Shown here: positions 14,660 to 19,101 of the stretch, piece by piece
How the letters are laid out: the number at the start of each line of letters is the position of its first letter
Numbering within the stretch: the first letter of the stretch is position 1
NCBI GenBank assembly: GCA_937873245.1
Contig: CALMVY010000127.1
Coordinates: 1 to 19,101 of the forward strand
DNA: 19,101 nucleotides
From: an uncultured Arthrobacter sp.
Lineage (GTDB): Bacteria; Actinomycetota; Actinomycetes; Actinomycetales; Micrococcaceae
Direction of reading: 5' to 3'
Notes under the pieces: generated by a model
Told to the model about the DNA's origin: nothing
Database searches by the model: none
What the model saw: the letters and a program-made list of their open reading frames with translations, nothing else
Position numbers and translations under genes: made by a program

Positions 14660-15862
14660 ATGACGATTGTTTCCGACAAGCCTGACGTTTCCGAGGAAGC
14701 CCCCCAGGGCGCCAATGGTTCTGCCAAGGCGCCCGCTGCCGTGAAGACGCGGCGCGGCGCCCTCGCCGAGACCGGCAGCCCCACCGTTCGGCCGCCGGCC
14801 GCCGCGCATCTCTCCGACGAGCAGGTCGCTGAGCTGGGCCGCGAGCTCGACGCCATCAAGGACGACATCCTTGCCAAGCGTGGAGCGTCCGACGCCGCCT
14901 ACATCCGCCGCATGATCAAGATCCAGCGCGGACTGGAAATTTCCGGCCGCGCCGCGCTCCTGGTCAGCAAGAACAAGGCCGCCTGGGTCACCGGCACCAC
15001 GCTGCTCAGCTTCGCCAAGATCCTGGAAAACATGGAGCTGGGCCACAACATCCTGCACGGCCAGTGGGACTGGATGCGGGACCCGGACATCCACTCCACC
15101 ACCTGGGAGTGGGACTTCGTGACCCCGGCCCGGTCCTGGCAGCACACCCACAACGATCTGCACCACCGCTGGACCAACGTCGTCGGCAAGGACAACGACG
15201 TCGGATACAACCTCCTGCGGATGGACGCGGAGCAGGAGTGGAAGCCGTTCAACCTGGGCAACCCGCTCTACAACGCCCTGCTGGCGCCGGTCTTCGAGTG
15301 GGGCATCGCGATCTATGATCTCGAGCTGAACGACTACAAGGAGGGCAACAAGTCCAAGGAGGCCCTCACCAAGGACCTCAAGGCCCTCGGCCGCAAGGCG
15401 CTCACGCAGTTCACCAAGGATTACGCTGCCACTCCCGCCGTCGCCATGCTGACCGGCTCCGGAAAGCAGGCGCTCTACGGCACGCTGGCCGCCAATGCTG
15501 TCCGCAACGTCTGGGCCCACGCGGTGATCTTCTGCGGTCACTTCCCCGAGGGGACTGACACCTTCACCGAGGAGATGGTGGAAGGGGAAACCCGCGGCGA
15601 CTGGTACGTGCGGCAGATGATCGGCTCCGCCAACATCTCCGGTTCCAAGTTCATGCACCTCATGACCGGCAACCTCTCCCACCAGATCGAGCACCACCTC
15701 TTCCCGGACATTCCGTCCAACCGCTACGCCGAGGTGGCGCCCAAGGTGCAGGAAATCTGCAAGCGGTACGGCCTGCCGTACACCACCGGTCCCATCTGGA
15801 AGCAGGTCGGCTCCACCTGGGGCAAGGTCTTCAAGCTGGCACTGCCGCCCAAAAAGGCCTAA
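14660..15862 (+). CDS. Membrane fatty-acid (acyl-CoA) desaturase, DesA3-like
   Basis: A 400-residue di-iron membrane desaturase that would put a double bond into acyl chains, likely C16-C18 acyl-CoA by analogy with DesA3. The three His boxes are present: GHNILH (His129, His133), HTHNDLHHRW (His164, His168, His169) and HQIEHHLFPD (His341, His345, His346). The first 50 residues form a charged, Ala/Pro-rich extension. Moderately hydrophobic segments near residues 95-120, 203-220 and 255-295 fit membrane anchoring. The start is ATG 14660 with TGAGGAG 9 nt upstream. It is second in an operon with the ferredoxin-reductase gene, and a strong terminator follows. Regulation by the divergent PucR-type protein is inferred. 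The exact chain position is not shown by sequence. Confidence 0.92.
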   Translation: MTIVSDKPDVSEEAPQGANGSAKAPAAVKTRRGALAETGSPTVRPPAAAHLSDEQVAELGRELDAIKDDILAKRGASDAAYIRRMIKIQRGLEISGRAALLVSKNKAAWVTGTTLLSFAKILENMELGHNILHGQWDWMRDPDIHSTTWEWDFVTPARSWQHTHNDLHHRWTNVVGKDNDVGYNLLRMDAEQEWKPFNLGNPLYNALLAPVFEWGIAIYDLELNDYKEGNKSKEALTKDLKALGRKALTQFTKDYAATPAVAMLTGSGKQALYGTLAANAVRNVWAHAVIFCGHFPEGTDTFTEEMVEGETRGDWYVRQMIGSANISGSKFMHLMTGNLSHQIEHHLFPDIPSNRYAEVAPKVQEICKRYGLPYTTGPIWKQVGSTWGKVFKLALPPKKA

Positions 15863-15889
15863 GTGCCGGGCGCACACTGATGTGAATGA

Positions 15890-15922
15890 GGGGCGTCTGC
15901 CATCGCGGCGGGCGCCCCTTTT
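15890..15922 (+). terminator. Strong intrinsic terminator of the desaturase operon
   Basis: GGGGCGTCTGCC (15890-15901) pairs with GGCGGGCGCCCC (15907-15918) over 12 positions, two of them G-T wobbles, with loop ATCGC, followed by TTTT. It lies 28 bp after the desaturase stop. Confidence 0.85.
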
Positions 15923-16001
15923 GTGCGGGTTCCTGTCGGGGTGGCCCTGTTGCCGACGCTCCTGCCCGGTTACCTGCCGTGGGTGGTGTGCCAGGCAGCG
16001 G

Positions 16002-16020
16002 AAAACCCCGGAATTCCGGG
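16002..16020 (-). terminator. Possible intrinsic terminator after the methyltransferase gene
   Basis: CCCGGAATTCCGGG (16007-16020) is a perfect palindrome (5-bp stem, AATT loop). Read on the minus strand it is followed by G and TTTT, 73 bp after the methyltransferase stop. The stem is short, so strength is uncertain. Confidence 0.5.
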
Positions 16021-16093
16021 CCGCCTCAGACCGGTGAGCCGAAGTAACTGGGCGGGAGCGTCACGGCGGGAGCGCCACGCCGGGACCGGCCGC

Positions 16094-16729
16094 TCAGGGT
16101 TTGCTGGCCAACCCCAGAACGTGCGCCAGCCGCGGGTTGCCGGGGAGGACCGAAAAGCCGAACCGCTCCAGGTCCTGAACGGTGAGGCCAGCCCCGGTGA
16201 TTGCGGCGGCGGTGTCGCGGTTGGGATGACAGCCCCCGGCCACCCGGCTCCACAGCGGCGTGAGCAGGTCTTCGGCGGCCCCCAGCACGCGGTGTGCCGA
16301 GCGGACGTGTTCGTAGAACAGCAGCAAGCCGCCCGGCCGCAGGACCCTGACTACCTCCGCCAGAACGGCGGACTGGTCCGCCACGCTGCACAGCACCAGG
16401 CTGGAGACGACGACGTCGACCGAGGCGTCCGCCGCCGGCAGCGATTCCGCCACGCCGTCCTTCACGGTGACCGGGACCGGCGCGCGGCGGGCGGCGGCCC
16501 GGGCCAGCTCCCGGAGCGTGGGATCCGGTTCGAGGGCCAGCACGCCTGTCACCCCGGCCGGGTAGAACGGAAAGGTCGCGCCGTAGCCCGCCCCGATTTC
16601 GACGACGGCGCCGTGCGCCGCTGCCACGAGGCGCCGTCGATGGTCCGTCGCCCCGCGCGCGTCCATCCGCGGACCCACCCGGGCGTAGGATCTCCCGAAT
16701 GATGACTCGCGGGGGGTGCTCTCCGGCAC
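16094..16729 (-). CDS. Class I SAM-dependent methyltransferase
   Basis: A 211-residue Rossmann-fold methyltransferase of the UbiE/Methyltransf_11 type. Motif I is VVEIGAGYGATF (42-53), the acidic residue after strand two is in LALEPDP, motif III resembles DASVDVVVSSLVLCSV, and VLRPGGLLLFYEHV follows. The start is GTG 16729 with a strong ribosome site AAGGAG 6 nt upstream. It begins 16 bp after the stop of the copper ATPase gene on the same strand, so the two are very likely one transcript. The substrate is not apparent. Small thiol, quinone or lipid acceptors are all possible; a link to metal stress is suggested only by position. Confidence 0.85.
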   Translation of the reverse strand: MPESTPRESSFGRSYARVGPRMDARGATDHRRRLVAAAHGAVVEIGAGYGATFPFYPAGVTGVLALEPDPTLRELARAAARRAPVPVTVKDGVAESLPAADASVDVVVSSLVLCSVADQSAVLAEVVRVLRPGGLLLFYEHVRSAHRVLGAAEDLLTPLWSRVAGGCHPNRDTAAAITGAGLTVQDLERFGFSVLPGNPRLAHVLGLASKP

Positions 16730-16745
16730 GGGTGTCTCCTTCCGG

Positions 16746-18875
16746 TCAGCCGACGTCGGCCGGGTTGAGTTTCAGGCCCCGCAGCAGCTGCGCGTTGAGG
16801 GCCACCACGATCGTGGAGGCGGACATCAGCACGGCGCCGGCGGCCGGGGAGAGGAGAACCCCGGCGAACGCCAGGACGCCGGCAGCCAGCGGCACGGCGA
16901 TGACGTTGTAGCCTGTGGCCCACACGAGGTTCTGCCACATCTTCCGGTAGCTTGCCCGGGACAGGTCCACCATGGACAGGACCGCCCGGGGATCGTTCCC
17001 GGCCAGGATCACACCCGCGGACTCCACTGCGACGTCCGTGCCGCCTCCGATCGCGATCCCCACCTCGGCCCGGGCCAAGGCGGGGGAGTCGTTCACGCCG
17101 TCGCCCACCATGGCCACCCTGAGGCCGCGGGACTGGAGTTCGGCGACCTTCTTGTCCTTGTCCGCAGGGAGGACCTCGGCGAACACCTCGTCAATCTTCA
17201 GTTCGGCGGCCACGGCACGGGCCACCTGCATGGCGTCGCCGGTGACCATGGCAACCTTGATGCCGCGGCGCTGCAGGGCCGCGACGGCCTGGCGGGATTC
17301 CGGCCGGACTGCGTCCTCAAGGCTCACCGCACCCAGCACGGTGGTCCCGTCCATCACGTGGAGCACGGCGGCGCCCCGGTCCCGCCAGGCCGCCGTGGCG
17401 GCTGCCAGCTCCGGCGGCTCCTCAGCGCCCAGCTCCCGGAGCAGGGCCGGACCGCCCACCCGGACCGTCCGGCCGCCGACCGTGGCGCGGACTCCGCGGC
17501 CGGTCAGGGAGGTGAAATCACTGGACTGGAGGACCGGCAGGCCGAGCTCGCGGGCGGCGGCCACGATGGCCCGCGCCACCGGGTGCTCGCTGTCCGATTC
17601 CGCCGCCGCGGCCAGCGCCAGCACGTCGTCCCGGCCAGTCCCTTCGGCGGCGGCAATGCCCTTGAGTTCCGGCTCGCCCTTGGTCAGGGTCCCCGTCTTG
17701 TCGAACAGCACGACGTCGACAGTCCGCATCCGCTCGAGCGCCATCCGGTCCTTGATCAGCACGCCGGCACGCGCCGCCCGCTCCGTGGAAATTGCGATGA
17801 CCAGCGGGATGGCCAGGCCAAGGGCGTGCGGGCAGGCGATCACCAGCACCGTCACGGTGCGCTCAACGGCGTCGGACACACTGCCCAGCAGCGTCCAGGC
17901 GATGAAGGTGAGGACGCCCGCCCCGGCGGCGAAGTAGAACAGGAAGGCGGCGGCGCGGTCGGCGAGGGCCTGGGCACGCGAGGAAGACGCCTGGGCCTCG
18001 GCCACGAGCCGCTGGATCCCGGCCAGGGCGGTGTCCTCGCCGGTGGCCGTCACCTGAACCCGCAGGCTGTTGTCCGTGGCGATGGTCCCCGCGACCACGG
18101 GATCGCCGGGAGAGCGCAGGACGGTCTTGGACTCGCCCGTGATCATGGATTCGTCGAATTCGGCCTGCCCTTCGACCACGGTTCCGTCGGCCGGCATCCG
18201 GCCTCCGGAACGGACCAGGATGGTGTCGCCGCTTCTGAGTTCGGACACACCGACAATCTCCGTTCCGGACCCGGTGATGCGTTCGGCCTCGTCCGGCAGC
18301 AGAGCCGCAAGGGCATCCAGGGCGCCTTGGGCGGAGCCGAGGGCGCGCATTTCGAGCCAGTGTCCCAGGAGCATGATGTCGACCAGCAGGGCCAGTTCCC
18401 ACCAGAAGTCGAGATCGAACCCGCCGATCCCCAGCGTGGTCGCCCAGGAGGCGGTGAACGCCACAGTGATGGCCATGGCGATCAGCAGCATCATTCCGGG
18501 CTTGCGGGCTTTCAGCTCATTGAGGCCGCCCTTGAGGAACGGCTCGCCGCCATAGAAGAAGATGACGGTTCCCAGCACGGGAGGTATCCAGGCGGATCCG
18601 GGGAAGACGGGAGGTTCGTACCCGAGCAGGCGCCCGAACATGGGGCTGAAGAAGACCACCGGGACGGCCAGGGCCAGGGTCAGCCAGAACCGGTGCTTGA
18701 ACATCGCCACGCTGTGCCCGGCGTGCTGGCCGTGGCTGTGGACGACGTGCTCGTCGTCCACTTTGGGGGCCGGGCCGGCAGCGGGCGTGCCGTGTTGCGG
18801 GTGCCCGCCGTGCTCTGCGTTCGGGTGGTCAAGCTGCTGGCCGCCAACGGGGTGGCTGCTGTGCCGGTGTTCCAT
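16746..18875 (-). CDS. copB: Copper-exporting P1B-type ATPase, CopB class
   Basis: A 709-residue P-type ATPase. The N-terminus is His-rich (12 His in the first 54 residues) and has no CxxC metal-binding domain, as in the CopB (P1B-3) class. The transmembrane metal motif is CPH (348-350, VIACPHALGLAIP). TGES lies at 246-249, the phosphorylated Asp is in DKTGTLT (Asp392), SEHPVAR contains the HP pair (431-432), and GDGVNDSPAL closes the ATP site. The C-terminal helix MSASTIVVALNA is also typical of P1B-3. It exports copper (CopB enzymes may prefer Cu(II) or Ag). ATG 18875 is chosen because GGGAG lies 6-7 nt upstream; the open frame extends to 18947 but crosses the promoter. A CsoR-type operator sits in its promoter, and the methyltransferase gene follows. 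Confidence 0.93.
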   Translation of the reverse strand: MEHRHSSHPVGGQQLDHPNAEHGGHPQHGTPAAGPAPKVDDEHVVHSHGQHAGHSVAMFKHRFWLTLALAVPVVFFSPMFGRLLGYEPPVFPGSAWIPPVLGTVIFFYGGEPFLKGGLNELKARKPGMMLLIAMAITVAFTASWATTLGIGGFDLDFWWELALLVDIMLLGHWLEMRALGSAQGALDALAALLPDEAERITGSGTEIVGVSELRSGDTILVRSGGRMPADGTVVEGQAEFDESMITGESKTVLRSPGDPVVAGTIATDNSLRVQVTATGEDTALAGIQRLVAEAQASSSRAQALADRAAAFLFYFAAGAGVLTFIAWTLLGSVSDAVERTVTVLVIACPHALGLAIPLVIAISTERAARAGVLIKDRMALERMRTVDVVLFDKTGTLTKGEPELKGIAAAEGTGRDDVLALAAAAESDSEHPVARAIVAAARELGLPVLQSSDFTSLTGRGVRATVGGRTVRVGGPALLRELGAEEPPELAAATAAWRDRGAAVLHVMDGTTVLGAVSLEDAVRPESRQAVAALQRRGIKVAMVTGDAMQVARAVAAELKIDEVFAEVLPADKDKKVAELQSRGLRVAMVGDGVNDSPALARAEVGIAIGGGTDVAVESAGVILAGNDPRAVLSMVDLSRASYRKMWQNLVWATGYNVIAVPLAAGVLAFAGVLLSPAAGAVLMSASTIVVALNAQLLRGLKLNPADVG

Positions 18876-18918
18876 GACGCGCTCCCAGGGAAATTCATCG
18901 TTTGTTAGGATCCGCTTC

Positions 18919-18947
18919 ACCATACCCCTGGGGGGTATGTCTGGCAA
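18919..18947 (-). promoter_or_regulatory. copB promoter (-35 TTGCCA, 17-bp spacer, -10 TATGGT)
   Basis: On the minus strand TTGCCA (18947-18942) and TATGGT (18924-18919) are separated by exactly 17 bp, close to sigma-A consensus. Transcription would start near 18912, giving a leader of about 37 nt that carries the GGGAG ribosome site. Confidence 0.7.
18921..18939. promoter_or_regulatory. CsoR-type copper operator
   Basis: CATACCCC (18921-18928) and GGGGTATG (18932-18939) form a perfect 8-bp inverted repeat with a 3-nt spacer. This is the TACCCC-GGGGTA form known for CsoR copper-sensing repressors. It fills the spacer and overlaps the -10 of the copB promoter, so CsoR binding would block polymerase until Cu(I) releases it. 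No csoR gene is in the window. Confidence 0.75.
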
Positions 18948-18960
18948 GGGGTTTCGCCTG

Positions 18961-19101
18961 TCAGCGGACCTCGATCACGCCCATCATTCCCAGGTCCTCG
19001 TGGTCCAGGATGTGGCAGTGGTAGACCGAGCGGCCGCTGAAGTCGCGGAACGCGATCCTGACCGTGGTGCGCCCGTTCGCCCGCACGTTCACCACGTCCC
19101 G
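18961..19101 (-). CDS. Multicopper oxidase, C-terminal 46 residues (gene enters from the right edge)
   Basis: Reading the minus strand from the right edge gives 46 residues and a TGA (complement of 18961-18963); the 5' part is outside the window. The tail contains YHCHILDHEDLGMMGVIEV, which holds the HCHxxxHxxxxM motif that ligates the type 1 and type 2/3 copper sites of multicopper oxidases. Such enzymes (CueO/CotA-like) oxidise Cu(I) or organic substrates in the periplasm or cell surface. It lies directly upstream of the copB promoter on the same strand, 21 bp before the CsoR-type operator, so the locus is a copper-resistance cluster. Whether it shares regulation with copB cannot be seen. 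Confidence 0.9.
   Translation of the reverse strand, partial: RDVVNVRANGRTTVRIAFRDFSGRSVYHCHILDHEDLGMMGVIEVR

Noticed and set aside
16716..18908. A 730-codon open frame on the plus strand opposite copB
   Set aside because: It is a shadow of the G/C-rich copB codons: composition is His/Gly/Arg/Asp-rich with no domain, and the minus-strand frame has every ATPase motif.

Overview
The window is high-GC DNA with a strong G/C bias at third codon positions. It carries GTG starts, probable leaderless mRNAs and a gene set typical of a soil actinobacterium. An Arthrobacter/Pseudarthrobacter-type member of the Micrococcaceae is the best guess, but the genus is inferred from gene style, not proven. I support fifteen protein genes, two of them cut by the window ends. 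I saw no rRNA, tRNA, CRISPR array, insertion sequence or prophage.

Layout from left to right. (1) The 3' end of an S9-family peptidase is followed by a large palindromic hairpin element (828-900) and a short N-acetylglutamate synthase (argA). (2) A non-coding stretch of about 460 bp leads into a tight dhaK-dhaL-dhaM operon (1944-4245), a PTS-driven dihydroxyacetone kinase. (3) Two genes on the minus strand converge on it: an unknown polytopic membrane protein and a small lipoprotein. (4) mutY (minus), a KPAR-repeat single-pass membrane protein (plus) and disA (minus) form a genome-maintenance block. From memory, its order and orientations match the disA-Rv3587c-(canB)-mutY region of Mycobacterium tuberculosis. 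(5) A roughly 530-bp spacer holds the disA leader and a degenerate ~23-bp tandem repeat. It is followed by prfC (release factor 3) and a Ser/Thr kinase fused to a GAF domain. (6) The kinase gene converges on a PucR-type regulator gene, and the two stop codons are joined by a 16-bp tandem repeat array. (7) The pucR-like gene is divergent from a two-gene lipid desaturation operon (2Fe-2S ferredoxin-reductase plus fatty-acid desaturase, the Rv3230c/DesA3 arrangement). The shared intergenic region contains a long inverted repeat that looks like an operator. The operon ends in a strong intrinsic terminator. (8) The right end is a copper-resistance locus on the minus strand: the C-terminus of a multicopper oxidase, a CsoR-type operator embedded in a near-consensus promoter, a CopB-type P1B-ATPase with a His-rich N-terminus, and a SAM methyltransferase probably co-transcribed with it.

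Most genes belong to known families. The least explained parts are non-coding or organisational: the candidate operator for lipid desaturation, the tandem palindrome array between converging genes, the disA leader repeats, the kinase-GAF fusion, and the methyltransferase attached to the copper ATPase. I did not find a clearly new multi-gene system. All homology statements come from recognising motifs by eye; no search was run.
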